Assembly (NCBI RefSeq): GCF_008831285.2 | Contig: NC_045149.1 | Location: 4,079,500-4,143,499 of the forward strand | Direction of reading: 5' to 3' | Length of the DNA: 64,000 bases | DNA from: Nymphaea colorata | Taxonomy: Eukaryota > Streptophyta > Magnoliopsida > Nymphaeales > Nymphaeaceae | Shown here: piece after piece, positions 1 to 12,034 of the stretch | Position numbering within the stretch: the stretch's first letter is position 1 | How the letters are laid out: each line of letters opens with the position of its first letter | Translations under genes and position numbers: made by a program | Notes under the pieces: generated by a model | Databases searched by the model: none | Told to the model about the DNA's origin: nothing | The model's input: the letters and a program-made list of their open reading frames with translations, nothing else

Positions 1-307
1 CCAAACACTATTCTACATAAAACTACAATAACATGTTCTTGTAAAGACCCAACAGGAAATATATACTCCTAGATATCGATGAATTTGTGGTTGACATTCT
101 TCCCAACAGTTAGATATGCCGCTTGAATGATTCTCGAACACGACATAATACTTATGTCGAGGCATCATACTTGATTACCTATGAACATAAGCATAAACAT
201 CACATTTTAACAGATATTAAAGTGTGATGAGCTTATATTAATCTTACAATAACTAACAATTGTAAAACATAAACAAAACAAACATATGAATAAATAATCA
301 TCATCTT

Positions 308-1712
308 CACAATAGAAAATGTGTGTGATAAGTTACCACACGCTTACAATTTTGAAAATCTATGATCATTTGAGATGTTATTGAAGTGTGTAGGTCATTA
401 TTGGATTCTTGATGAACACTTTGTGTTGCACTTCCATGTTTGGTTAAAAACGGTGTACCCTCATTTGCATCGTAAGATGGACCTTCATCAAGATCAAATT
501 GTTTTGCATGAGGATTATGGTCTAAAATGAAATTGTGTAGAACACACGCGGCTAACACAATTGCAACTTGTTTACGATAAAGAAATGACATTTGTGCTTT
601 GGTGCAGGGAACCATCCTTTTAATAAACCAAAAGCTCGTTCAATAGTTGTTCTTAACGATGAATGACGATGATTAAACAATTCCTCTGCAGTGGTAGTAT
701 GTCGTGCCCCCCGTGCGTTAAGTTCAGAGAGATGGTATCGATGACCTCGATATGGAGTTAGTAAACCATGTATGTTTGGATATGCTCCACCGAGATAGTA
801 TTTCCCTACACAGTACAGTTATTAAGAGTTTTAACATTAAATAAATAGTAAGCTAAGACATTCACAACAGTCTATTAGTTGTTTAAGAAGGAGTAAATAT
901 TGTGTTCACCTATAGGTATGACAAAAGGGTCGATGTCATTATCTAGTGTATTGTATAATACTCTTGAATATGTCGAATTGCCTTCCCAACCCATAAAAAG
1001 ATAGTGGAATCGCATGTTGAATCCAACTACAGCGAAGATATTGTATGAAAGAGTTCCTTTTCTATTATGATACCTTGATTGTTTTGTTGTATGTACACAG
1101 ACCAGTATGTGAGTGGCATCTATAGCTCCTAAGCAATCCTACGTACAGTGGAAAATGTTAGTTGCACTGTAATTTTACAATGTAATATGTGATCATGAAT
1201 TAGCTTACCTTAAAATATGGATAGGAACGAGGATTGAGGTGGATTTTGGATGGAGTGTCATTCTTCAATTGGCTGATGTATTACTTTCCCAATTGACATA
1301 GTGCAGGTAGGATAATGGTGACGTACTTGCTAATTGTTTGACCTGACTGTTGGAACGTGTTTTGACATGCACGATTGTGCTCATTATGGCCAACAATGAG
1401 TAGAAACATAGCAACTTGTTTCTCAATGCTGATTTCCTGACCATCTTCTACTAAATTTTTCTCTTGTAAGATATTACATATTGTAATAAATGAGTAGTGA
1501 TCCATGCGCAGTAAGTCCAAGCAGTTTCTTGAATGGCCATTAATGACATTATCAATGAATTGACTACCAACATTTCTATATGGGTGAACAATTCGCCTAC
1601 ATCGATAAAGGCATCTAAAAAATATGAGAACAAAAACAAACATCACTTTCATCATAGCATTTTCTCTTCCCTCATCTGACAACATGACTGCAGCACTAGG
1701 TAACGCAGACAA
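308..1712 (-). pseudogene. PIF/Harbinger (HARBI1-like) transposase, decayed
   Basis: This is a DNA-transposon nuclease of the DDE_Tnp_4 family, which cuts and joins element ends. The N-terminal part (1281-1712) carries the plant HARBI1-like leader, with NCLDLLRMDHYSF and EKQVAMFLLIVGHN. A plausible intron follows, donor near 1208 and acceptor near 1139. The catalytic region then begins with DCLGAIDATHI, which holds the first Asp, and continues through KQSRYHNRKG and GWEGNSTYSRVL. In this family the last motif normally reads D-S-R-V-L; here a Tyr sits where the second catalytic Asp belongs. The Glu is kept in TTIERAFGLLKG near 640. A frameshift just after it moves the C-terminus (RKQVAIVLAACVLHNFI) into another frame. 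With several breaks and a lost catalytic residue it cannot encode an active enzyme. Its Myb/SANT-like partner lies just upstream on the same strand. Bases 1-307 show nothing else. Confidence 0.88.
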
Positions 1713-1806
1713 AAGGTCTTAACATAAGTAACATGTTTTGAATTGTATAGAAGTTAGAACCAACACAACATTGAATTACAAAGATACCTGAAACATATGC
1801 TACTTA

Positions 1807-2705
1807 CTATTGATAATTGATATTTTCAAGCAACCAAGGCACATATTCATCGGGGTTAAGGTTCAGGAAAGTGAGCAGCCTATCTCCATGCTTCATTAGT
1901 GTCAAGGCTCTTCTATGCAAGCTCCTATCAATCTCTCCTGAATTGAGCATTTCACGTAATATGAGTGCACATTTGTTGTTTGTTTGTGCTCTAGATGTGT
2001 TTGTCATTGTTTGAAAACTATTGACTATGTCATGCAATAACATTCGATAGTCCTCGTCAATTGTACTTAATCTTACTCTTTTGTTGGATGACTGTAGTAG
2101 GCTGTGAATCTTGTTGGTGATGGTATAGGAGCATTATTGTTCAACACTTGTGTGAAGGATACATTTTCATCAACATTCATCCCCAAATCATTGGTATGAG
2201 TTATAGGGTTCTCAGGAATAGGATTAGTCATCATGTATGAAGTACAATTATAACTGCCATGACCTGTGGCAGTTGACTTGCCATACACTTCATGTAACTC
2301 CTCATAGTGCTTCTATTTTTTCCATCCTTTGAATTTGCGCCTGACTGGGAATTTTTGCAATTTGGTTCTTAGTCACATATGTTAGAACTAGTAATTGACA
2401 TGATGATGAATTTCATCAACTAAATGTTCTCATACTTACCTGAATGTAGACAGCCCAAACTTCATTATCAACATCTACACACTTGTTTGTTGGGTCCCAA
2501 CCAAACCCGCTTGTTGCCCAAACCAAACCCGCTTGTTGCCAAAATTTGCTTGCATATATTGTCGTCTGCTTTTGTACCCTTCAACTTGTTCTTAATTTTT
2601 TCTATTGTGAATTCTTGCCCAAGCTTTTCCATCATCTTTTGTTCAATTGCCTTATAAGATTTTCCCTTTAATTGTCGCCTGACTTCATGCCAGGTAATCG
2701 TGATT
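1807..2705 (-). pseudogene. Myb/SANT-like ORF1 of the Harbinger element, decayed
   Basis: PIF/Harbinger elements carry a second gene for a Myb/SANT-like DNA-binding protein that helps bring the transposase to the element ends. The first exon reads through TWHEV, EQKMMEKLGQEFT, IKNKLKG and then SGFGWDPTNK and NEVWAVYIQ, the typical C-terminal half of the Myb_DNA-bind_3 domain. A 22-bp tandem duplication near 2500-2545 (the tract encoding ATSGFG is present twice) throws it out of frame. A good donor follows VYIQ at 2439. The second exon contains HYEELHEVYGKSTATG and an in-frame stop, and the last part (1807-2100) holds DEDYRMLLHDIVNS and ends EYVPWLLENINYQ followed by a stop. It lies about 100 bp upstream of the transposase on the same strand, as expected for one element. 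Confidence 0.8.
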
Positions 2706-4051
2706 GCTGAATGAGAAGATGTATAAGATATTATAGTTGAGCATCACTCCGTATGAGACTTTCATTTCTTGGGTTGCTTGAACCTTCCATAACTACTACA
2801 ATACAATTCCAAGAAGATAGTATGCATGAATAATAAGTAGATACAAGAATCTTCCTAAAAATCACATACCATAAAACAAATGTTCATACATATGTGCTTT
2901 ATCTTATAAAGTGAACAAACTTTTAAATCACTGTAACTGTTTTCTCTTAACTATTGATAGTAAAATAGCTTGTGAAATAAGAAATATATTAGGTAGAGGA
3001 ATCAACTGCATTTTCTTAACTATTGAATCAACTTGTTGCCTCCTTCGCATTGTCGATCCAAAATATTCAAATTCTAGTAAAATTTAGTAATGCAAATAGA
3101 AAAAACAATACAGTTAGTGAGAGACGAATATACTTTTATCTCAATCTTAATTGATAATGTTTACGAACAATGAGATCGTTGGATGACAAAGCATGAAACC
3201 CACAAAGCAGCCATGCCGCCAAGACAATAAGCCAGTCTACAAAATCAAATCAATGTTATCATATTCATCAAATAGACACCACAAAACGTGTACATTTGCT
3301 TATGAATTGTAACTGCTCAACCTCAACAATTACAATCCTCTTGAGCTCTGAGAGTTCTTGCTCATAAAGGAGACGATGACATTCATTATGGGTTCATAAT
3401 AATATCTTCTAGGTTTAAACAGGACATCAACTGGTTTCATGCACCACAATTTCAAAGAAGTTAGAAACGAAATGGGTAATCATCTGCAACCAAATCTGCT
3501 ATTTTCTTAATATTTTCCAGCATCCATATGACCTTTGGATTAAGTAAAACATAATCGACTAAATGTGAAACTTCAAAAATCCATGATTACAGACTATTCG
3601 ATTACCCTACAAGCAAAATTTCATGAAAAAACAATGCCAAACTAAAGGCCTAAAATCTGGGTACATAGCAGACACGAATGGTTTTCGTAGGATTAGTGAG
3701 AAAAAAAAGTTCATGCTCTCTTTCTAAGCAAGAAAAACTAGACGGAGAAAAGCCAAATGAAAGGCCCAAAATTTGGGTTCATATTTGATGCCAATCCAAC
3801 TTATGCTAGAAAAAATAAATACAATCCTATGAATCGACCTACTATCTGTTGTGCCAAATGGAGAGAAGATGATAAACAACAATTGGGAAAAGGGTGAAAA
3901 AGAGGACGCCCTTACCCCGACGAGAAGCTACTGCTGGGCTGCACCGAACACTACAGTTGGGCTGTTCGTAGGCTAAAAATGATAAACGGTGTTGGGAAAA
4001 GGGCAAGAAAGAGGAGTAGGGCTGAGATCAGGGAAAAGGCAAATACGAAAC

Positions 4052-4054
<3 letters not shown>
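2706..4054. other. AT-rich DNA without recognisable gene
   Basis: I see no coding region, RNA gene or clear repeat here. The stretch lies upstream of the Harbinger ORF1 relic and may contain the end of that element, but I could not recognise a terminal inverted repeat. Confidence 0.4.
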
Positions 4055-4102
<48 letters not shown>

Positions 4103-4262
4103 CAGCCTATGCCCAACCTCGACAGAGATGCGAAAGAGTCCCTGCTATGGAGAGCTACCGTTCCTACTGTGGAAGAGCTACTACGAAGGGGAGAAGAGAG
4201 GCTGAGGAGATGCTATGAAGAGTCGGCCATTTCAACTTTCAACCCTCAAGGGGAAATAATGG

Positions 4263-4340
<78 letters not shown>
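4055..4340. repeat. Two (GA)n microsatellites
   Basis: Pure GA tracts occupy about 4055-4100 and 4266-4340, separated by about 165 bp of non-repetitive sequence. They create an open frame rich in alternating Arg-Glu that I do not regard as a gene. Confidence 0.95.
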
Positions 4341-4342
<2 letters not shown>

Positions 4343-4619
4343 AATAGCAACAAAGTTACTTCCACAATCGCCGGTTGTTTGAGGGTCTTGCAGGGTGCTG
4401 CTTGCCTTGCGGCTGCGCAACATGAGCAATCAATGAACAGGGATGAGATGGGGTGCGACAGTGATGCAACTTATCTCTGCTGTCGAGTGCCGATAAATAG
4501 CGATAATGGAAACCCCAAAGTGAAGCAACCCGCGCTACGCACCAATGTCATCAACCCCGGCAGCAGACGCACAACGGCCAAAACCCCCTCTCCGAGCTTG
4601 TGAGACAGTGAAGCCCTAA

Positions 4620-4924
4620 CGCCCTGTTTGGTTAGAGGGAAAAGGAGGAAAAGGAAGGGATTGAGCAATCCCTCCTTTGTTTGGTTGACTAATTAGAAAG
4701 GAAGAAAAGAGAGAAAGTTTGTTTGGCTGCGAGGGGAGGGAAAGGAAAGGGAGGAAAATGAAAGGAGAGTGTAGTGTAAATCCAATCCCTCCAAATTGAA
4801 GGGATTGGGAAGGAAAGGAAAGGAAAGGGATGGATTGAGCATTCCCTTCTTTTCCCTTCCCCTTCTTTTACCTTCCCTTTCCCTCCCTTTCCCTCCCTCC
4901 CTTTCCCTCCAACCAAACAGGGCG
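4620..4924. mobile_element. Tourist-like MITE (PIF/Harbinger-type), 305 bp
   Basis: The two ends are inverted copies: the left begins CGCCCTGTTTGGTT and the right, read on the other strand, begins the same way. The similarity continues as a purine-rich GGGAAAGG tract for about 40 bp. The element is flanked on both sides by TAA (4617-4619 and 4925-4927), the three-base target duplication typical of PIF/Harbinger elements. There is no coding capacity. Internal copies of the TTTGGTTG/TTTGGCTG motif at about 4678 and 4720 suggest nested terminal motifs. It sits 2 kb from a Harbinger transposase relic, but the two need not be related. Confidence 0.85.
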
Positions 4925-4927
4925 TAA

Positions 4928-5711
4928 TGGACAGTATTACATTTTCGAAAATGTTTTTCCACTCTCGAGGGTGGAAAGGAATTTTCGGAATAATAATTTC
5001 GGAAATTCAATGGCCACATTTTGAGTCCCTTGTTTGATGGGGAGAATTAAAAAAAAAATGATTTTTTTTCCTAACATTACAATACATTTCAATGCTATCA
5101 AACGTCCCCTAAAGAAAAAAGTCATTTTGCACGGAAATTTGGAAGATTTCTTTTACCAAACTACCCGTCTTTCTTTGGAACCACAAATATGTTTCTAAGT
5201 CCAAATTGTTTTTTTTATCTAACTCTATGTATATTTTAGACTTTTGGAGCAGCAAGGTGGTTCACACATAAGGATATGAAGTTTGTATCCTATGGTTATT
5301 GTCATGCTCCGATGTTTTACTCTTCTGAACTGTAAACAATGACAAGTGTGATATTTGAGTTGAAGGATGTACTATAGATCGTTAACACCAGAGGAAGACC
5401 ACAACCTTGCTAGTAATCAATAGGAGTTTGGGGATTTTGCCCTGCTGCTATTTTACCATGTAACATGGAAGTTGAAGTCAGAGATGAGAAGAAGGAAGCA
5501 GCAAATTAAGAATCAATGCAAGAAATACCCTCAATCGCAAAGGTTCACAAAGAGGTGTCTACTGAAAGAAAACTTGTTGTTTAATCTGTTCAGCAGGATG
5601 ATCAATTCCAGAATATTACTTCAGCAAATGCTATGGTTTTGAAGGAAAAAACACCATGTATGCCTGTACTTTGTGTTTTCCTCAATAGTATGAAATTTGT
5701 GCCATCCATAA
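4928..5711. other. Intergenic DNA, possible second MITE remnant
   Basis: Weak inverted similarity between CCCTTGTTTGATGGGG near 5026 and the complement of ATCAAACGTCCCC near 5096 hints at a small MITE. No target duplication was found. The rest shows no recognisable gene. Confidence 0.3.
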
Positions 5712-6011
5712 ATTGTTTCTGTTAATCCTGCTTTCAATAATCTTAAGCATGAATTAGATTTATGCCATGTATTTACTAGTCCACTTGGTTTCAACAAAAA
5801 CCAAAGCAGCCAGGAGGCATGTGAAATTGCCTATAGCTTAGGTCAAGTTTCCCCTTATATCATTAGAAGATATGTAGGGGAAGCATGGCAGAGCAAAAAA
5901 CTCATGGGGTTTACATCCTTATCTGAAAAAGCCAAAGGCCAGCAATTGGAAGAATTCTTTATTTTAAAGCTAAAAAAAGTGAACATATTTGTGAGGTTGC
6001 CACTAATCTAA
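5712..6011 (+). other. Unidentified 99-codon open frame
   Basis: The frame runs from just after a TAA stop to TAA at 6009-6011 without an ATG near its start. Its composition looks protein-like (for example SLGQVSPYIIRRYVGEAWQ and SLSEKAKGQQLEEFF), and it precedes a Myb/SANT-like relic by about 400 bp. I do not recognise a family. It may be a remnant of a transposon gene or chance. Confidence 0.3.
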
Positions 6012-6015
6012 ACGG

Positions 6016-6221
6016 AATGCAATCAGTGGGAAGTATTGATGGGATCTATGAAAGAAGGAGACGAAAAATGAAGACCCTATAGTTGAAGTAGAATGTATGG
6101 CTTGCAAGAATTCATGAGGGGAAGAAGAATGCAATCAGTGGGAAGTATTGATGGGATCTATGAAAAGAAGAAGACAAAAATAAAGACCCTATAGTTGAAG
6201 TAGAATGTATGGTTTGCAACA
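6016..6221. repeat. Tandem duplication, 112-bp unit
   Basis: The block beginning AATGCAATCAGTGGGAAG at 6016 is repeated from 6128 with a few substitutions, including the segment GACCCTATAGTTGAAGTAG. The second copy is incomplete. Confidence 0.9.
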
Positions 6222-6435
6222 TAATTGTACATTTGATTAGCATGGTAGTTGTTTTGGAAGATAATTTTGGTAGTTTGATGGAAAGTTGATTAAAATGAAA
6301 GAGTATGGTTCATCAAACGGAAAATTCATGCAATGGACATATCAATAAGTGGACTTTTAATACAACACCTACTAGAAGTAGAAAGAACGGTGGGGATGAT
6401 GCATGGTGGAGGATTGCAACAAACGTTACAAGATA

Positions 6436-6840
6436 ATAAAAAAGAAAATGATTGAAGAGTTTGGGTTTGCGTTCATGAAAGAAAAAATAAGAAATAAGTT
6501 AAAACTTGCAAACGTACCATGATGGCTTGGAAAAAAAATTTAAACACAAGTGGCTTTGGATGGTATCCTACTTCAAAGGGCTTTGAAATAGATGATCAAG
6601 TATGGACAAATTACATAATTGTAAGTCATACATGATTGTTTGCGTAATTATTTGTGTAAGTACTATTTTGCTACAACCGCATGATTGTGGGTGTTGTTGT
6701 AGAATATCTAGCTAGGCAGAAATTCAAAAATACTAAACAATGAAATATTTTGAAGATCTGGCTATCATATATGGAGATTCAAGCACCACTGACAACAACA
6801 CGCATACGAATCCAGCTTGTTTGGTAATTAGGTGTTGATG
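6436..6840 (+). pseudogene. Myb/SANT-like transposon ORF relic
   Basis: On the plus strand the peptide blocks MIEEFGFAFMKEKIRNKLK, SGFGWYPTSKGF and DDQVWTNYII match the C-terminal half of the Myb/SANT-like domain also seen at 1.8-2.7 kb. A GTAAGT donor at 6621 and a TTGTAG acceptor ending at 6702 would remove an 82-bp intron, leading into EYLARQKFKNTK and then, in a shifted frame, YFEDLAIIYGDSST. These are the spacer blocks that normally follow the domain. Stops and frameshifts break it. No matching transposase is recognisable nearby. It is probably the fragment of another Harbinger element or a related Myb/SANT gene. Confidence 0.65.
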
Positions 6841-7434
6841 GACGTGGACCTAATGACATTCAGTCATGGGAGTTTACCAAAAGATGTTATTGGGAGATAG
6901 TTTTTGTCAATTACGGAAGAAGGCACTATCTTATCCCTAATATTTTTACTTTTATTGGGTTGATTAGCATATCTGTTCTGATTAATTTTACTTTATTCAT
7001 TGCTGACCATTTTCTTAATTTTACTTTTTTCATTGTGTGGTATAGTCTACAACTTGATAATTTTTTTTATTGTATTCTCTATTTCTGAATGATGTGGCTT
7101 TCTTTTCTATGAAATATAAACCAGTCTTGACATCTCTATTTTCAAAGTTAATGATAATAACTATACAAAAAATGTACCATTGATATGTAGTCAGTGTCCA
7201 TGTTTTAGGTTCCAAGAAATGAGAATTTAAACAGGAATTACTATGGTTGAAATTTAACCATGGGTGCATAGAAATGCAACCTACATAGAAACCCAAATGG
7301 TTAATCTTAGTTATTTGAATTTTCATTTTGATCTTATGTCTTTAGCTCATGTTGATCAAAATTGAGAGGGTAGAAATCCAATCATGTACCTTACTTTCCA
7401 AGTTAAGATGTTTATGCCCTTTGATGATTACACA

Positions 7435-7808
7435 TAAGCCTGGGCATCGAGCTGGCCCGGCCCAATAAGGAGTCGGGCTCAGACCGGCCCGACAACTGAA
7501 ACCGGGCCCGAGCCTAGCCTGAGAATTAAAACCCAAGCCTGAACCCGGCCCGGGCCAGGCCCGATTAAATTAAAAAATATATGTTATATTTATATTTATA
7601 TAAAATAATACATAAATATAATTAATCTAATAAAATATTATAATTATATATAGAAATTAATAAAATAAATATTTAAAAAATTATCAAACTTACTTGGGCC
7701 GGCCCGATAAATTATTGGGCGGTCCGATGCCCTTTTATTCTGGGCCCGGGCCCAAGTCAGGCCGAGTACCGGGTACCCGCCGGCGGGCCGACCCAGTGCA
7801 CAGGCTTA
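7435..7808. mobile_element. GC-rich hAT-like non-autonomous element, 374 bp
   Basis: The ends form 12-bp inverted repeats differing at one base: TAAGCCTGGGCA at the left and TAAGCCTGTGCA at the right on the opposite strand. They are flanked by 8-bp near-duplicates, ATTACACA (7427-7434) and ATGACACA (7809-7816), as expected for hAT insertions. Sub-terminal zones are rich in GGCCCGG motifs and the centre is AT-rich, with no coding capacity. The right flank runs into a CA repeat, which weakens the target-duplication call a little. Confidence 0.7.
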
Positions 7809-7828
7809 ATGACACACACATAAACATA

Positions 7829-7830
<2 letters not shown>

Positions 7831-7897
<67 letters not shown>
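7831..7897. repeat. Compound (CA)n(TA)n microsatellite
   Basis: About 19 CA units followed by about 15 TA units, directly right of the hAT-like element. Confidence 0.95.
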
Positions 7898-7900
<3 letters not shown>

Positions 7901-8015
7901 GCCGTCACGTAAGGTTTACTCAATGATGCATCTGATATTCATACTTATATCTTATTTAATTACTCAAAGGACAATCCTACTTGATGAACATAAATGGTTG
8001 ACATAATTGTATAGG

Positions 8016-8103
8016 CAACAACAAGCATACAAATCCAGCTTGTTTGACAATTAGGTGCTGATGGACGTGACATTTTGTCAAGGGAGTTTACCAAAAGATG
8101 TTA
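8016..8103 (+). pseudogene. Second copy of the 3' part of the Myb/SANT-like relic
   Basis: This segment repeats 6793-6890 with small deletions. The shared blocks include AATCCAGCTTGTTTG and GGGAGTTTACCAAAAGATGT. It indicates either an old local duplication or two insertions of related elements about 1.2 kb apart. Around it, 7898-8015 and 8104-8834 show no recognisable gene. Confidence 0.65.
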
Positions 8104-8834
8104 AATGATGAAAGTTTATATAGTTCTCTTTCTAACCGTAATCTCCGGCAATTGATCGAGCTCTCTATTGTGCTCTTCAACAATTCTGCTCTAACCATCA
8201 CCAACTCCTTCCCCTTCAACAATTCAAATGGGAAAAATAAGAAAGGAGACCTTGATTATTGAACGTCATGATAGATAATGTCAAGGGCCTAATGAAGGTT
8301 ATGTTTTCAAATATTGAAGTGATGTCAGTATAATACTTTAACATAAACAATTTCTATCAAAACATTACATTCCTGTACACACAAACATAGATTTATCTTG
8401 AATGATGATGAAAACTCAAAAAAGTTATGAAATAACAATGGTGTAGCAAGATGTAAGTTGTCAAATATTGTGCCACTTTTTTAATAGGTTGGCCCATCGG
8501 GTTTCTAGTTATCTCGTGCTTTGAGACATTTCTTAAGTTTGTAGTAGCCAAAGCTCAAGTGATGTCACGTGTATTCCTACTCGAAGGGCCTACAAGTACA
8601 TTAAATGAGGTTTATACTTATGAACTACAACATGGTGATATACAAATGACTAAATTCTTTCATATCCGTTACGAGGAGGACATGCATCAGTTGTCTGCTC
8701 TTCACTGCCAATATAACCATTACGTCTGTTTCAACTATTCACATAAAATTACAACAAGAAACAAATATGTACAAAATGGATTCATAAAATGGATTTGTAT
8801 AATGCAAGGACATAAAAAGATATAATCACAAAAA

Positions 8835-9384
8835 TTACAATATTGCATGTTCTTCATCCCTAAGCCAACAGATATCATTGTCTTCATTGATAGGTTGATT
8901 ATTTGACGAGTTCTGTATATCTATATCATACTCTGTCATATGTCCCAATATGTCATACAAGTCTCTTGGTTTTGTTTTAATTGCAACATGACAATTGTTG
9001 TCTACTAGTTCCTCTACATAAAAAACTTGTAGACATTGAGATTCTAAAATAAATGATTAGTCCTTCATACATCTATAGTTAATATTAAAATGTGATCCCA
9101 AATTCGTAAACTTTAATGCCCATCTAACGTGTAGTCAAGACATCATACCATTCACATTTGAATAACATATGCTTTAGTCCCTCATAGTAACTGACCTCCA
9201 TTACATCTGTGATGTATTCATAGTATTCGACTTCACCAACATTAGGAGTTTGTGCATTTACAAGAACACTACTATTCTGGCATTTCATGTTTATATCCTT
9301 ATCCTTTTTATATGAGATCTCACATTTTGTGATGCCAAAGAATGCAAGACCCATGTTGAATGTTGTATGCCCATGCAAAACCAA
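8835..9384 (-). pseudogene. CACTA (En/Spm) transposase C-terminal relic, DUF4216
   Basis: The minus strand carries CQNSSVLVNAQTPN, GEVEYYEYITDVMEV and LKHMLFKCEWYDV, then in neighbouring frames FTNLGSHFNIN, ESQCLQVFYVEELVD and a terminal DNDICWLRDEEH before a stop. This is the order of the DUF4216 region at the C-terminus of plant CACTA transposases. At least one stop lies inside, and the catalytic part is not visible upstream, so this is an isolated fragment. It is separate from the longer CACTA relic at 12-17 kb, which has its own DUF4216. Confidence 0.8.
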
Positions 9385-10973
9385 TGTTGTATCTCTGTTT
9401 GCTTGTTGGTTCTTTTCTTCTCAATTGGATGCAGAAGTAGCAGAACTCATTGGGGTGTTGAAAATTGAATAGCTGCTACTTAATGAACTTGAACTTCCTA
9501 CCAATAACTGAAGGATGGGAACTTGAAAGGGTCCAGAGCTAGAAAACAAGCTGCAGCACCTTGAGTGGAAGGCTGAGACAGACTGTGTACACGTAAAGTT
9601 GGATGGACTCTTCTAGTAGTAGCTTCTCTCTTTGTTGTTTCCCTTCTAAAGACTTCAAGAAATGGATCATTTTCAGCCCCTCTGAGTCGTCGGTTAGCAA
9701 GATAAGTAGTATTCATAGACTCAATATGTAAATGAAGAGCCTCTACTTGGCAATGAAGACAGTTGCAGCAAATGTATTTACAATAATAAAGAAGAAACTA
9801 TATGGATGCTAAAATTTCTGATTTTGAAGCAATTACAATGACAATTAGATGTACATAAATATCCTAAATAACATAATTGTGGTAAAACCGCAATGAAAAA
9901 CATGTTATTTACGTTGGCAGCAATGCTATGATCTCGCCTTTCGTCACTAACATCCTCAAGATACTGATTTCTTTAGATCCAACCTTTGGTAAATGTGGGC
10001 AGACAATGTATTCTAGCAAAGCATGACCATGGAGCGGTCTTATCTAGTCTCGTTCACACAACCAAGGAACCCACTGCTGTCAATTGTTTACATGTGAAGC
10101 TTGTAGAAGCAAGAAACTGAAGTTGGCACATGCTATTATCACTTGTTTAGAAAAATTCAGTTCTTCAACATTTAGTTGCTTCTTTTTCATTTCAATGGAA
10201 AGCCACATAAATCGTGAAGAAAAGAAATAGAATAAATATGATACAACTATTTTATTTAACACTATCAGAAAGTTCAATTGATAACCAGAGGTTGAATCAC
10301 AAAAAATGAAAAAAAAATCCGAACCTCCAAATGCTTAGCCATGTAATTTGCATTCAAATTAGTCAGTTTTCAAGCTTCCATAATTGGATACCGTCATTGC
10401 AATGTATGTATAGGAAATGAGTAATATTAGGCCTCATCTCCATGGTGCTGCAGAGATGGTACTAGGAGGCTGAGCTTGTTCAAATTCAACCCTCCAAGTC
10501 CTTATGCTGGTATGAGGTAAAACACAATTGGCAGATAAAGGATGCATATAATGGACTAGAACTGAAGTATGAGCGCGTCATGCCTCAAACAACATATTAG
10601 TTGTGCCCCATGATATTCAAGTGCACGATGCTGAATTAATGATTCTAGTGCAAGCAAATTCTTTGTTCATATTGCTGGATAAGGACAATCTGCAAACTTC
10701 ACCATCACTATTCAAACATATTCAAGTAAAAGCTGAAAAATCAGCTCAAAAGTTTAAGTACCAGCCAAGGTTAGGCACCATGAACTGAAAACAAATCAAT
10801 AACACAAAATCATGTGATTGATTACAAAAGTGTAGAATGATATTTGGGTTCAAACTATTAAGAACAACTTAAAACAATAGATAGTTAAATTGAAAAATCA
10901 AATGTAACTTTTCTTATTTTCTCAACTAAGCACTAATCTTACTATCCATCTTTTATGATTGTCCACATGTTGT

Positions 10974-11004
<31 letters not shown>

Positions 11005-12034
11005 ATGTTGAATGCAAAAATGGGAAAGGGAGAAAAGTGACAGGGATGTCCTCCTTGATATCTAAGTTTTCCTTGAAAACTGAAAAGCAACAAATAGTCA
11101 AGCTAGAGGTGGTTCTCCAAAGGAAGAAATATGGTGCTTATGAATTGTCAGTTGTAGATGAGAAGTGGATATGAGCTTCTTGGAGCATAAAGAAATGGAG
11201 AACTGTACAAAGAAGTTAACACAAACCTAAGTGACAATTAACAATGTAGTCAACCAAACTAAGAGGTAGGTGTTCTTAAACATTCGACGAAGGTGAGCAC
11301 GTCATCGAATTTGCATCGTCAAAATTGTTATTTGACAAATCTTGAAAGAATGGATGTAAAAAAATAGGAAAACAGTTCAACAACTATAGATATGATAAAT
11401 GTAACGACCAGCCCAGTCCTACACTAAGCCCAAACTCTTAGTGCATGTCATTTGAAGAACCAAACATGAAGGAAGCAAGTGCTCTCAATCACATAAAAAG
11501 TAAAAGTAGACAATAGCAAGTACCTTTCATCCTTTGGATGCTATAATTCAAGAAGACTGTCCTTAATGAAGCATTCATAGCAATTTTTGTAAATCTGAAT
11601 ACTCTCAATGACATAAAAAGAAAGAGAACACAAAAGTGAAGCTACTCTCCTGCTTCAGGCTACTAAAGATCAATGCATATTTAAACATGTAACTACACAG
11701 GATAGTTCTCATTAAGATCAATCTTGAAAAACAAAAACATGTGAAGTTTGTTCATCTTCAAAGAATGTTGTGCTGGTGTAGTAAATATCAGAGATTCAAT
11801 GGCAGCTATAAACGTATAAACAATGGGGAGAGAGATAGATTGAGATAAGTACCAAAAAACTATTAAGAAAAACATATTTACAATTATAGTTAGAATTTTC
11901 CAACAAACCAACAAAAAAGATCCACACTTCTTTGAGCCCCTAAAAAGTAAACATAAAAAGAAAAGATACATTAGACTAATGAAGAATATAGTTCTTGAAT
12001 AATCACATGTTTTACTATACTGAATGCTTACCAA
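9385..12034. other. Intergenic DNA, no gene recognised
   Basis: AT-rich sequence without a supported gene. A compound (TA)(TG) microsatellite lies at about 10974-11004. It may include the 3' part of the CACTA element whose genes start at 12.0 kb, but no CACTA terminus was recognised. Confidence 0.4.

Noticed and set aside
3989-4603. 204-codon plus-strand open frame
   Set aside because: Mostly alternating Arg-Glu from two GA microsatellites; no recognisable domain, no support for splicing or conservation.
9498-9716. 72-codon minus-strand open frame upstream of the DUF4216 fragment
   Set aside because: Does not match any CACTA domain and shows no other support.
11401-11450. TGTAACGACC-like start that resembles some gypsy LTR ends
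   Set aside because: No matching second LTR, primer site or gypsy protein was found.
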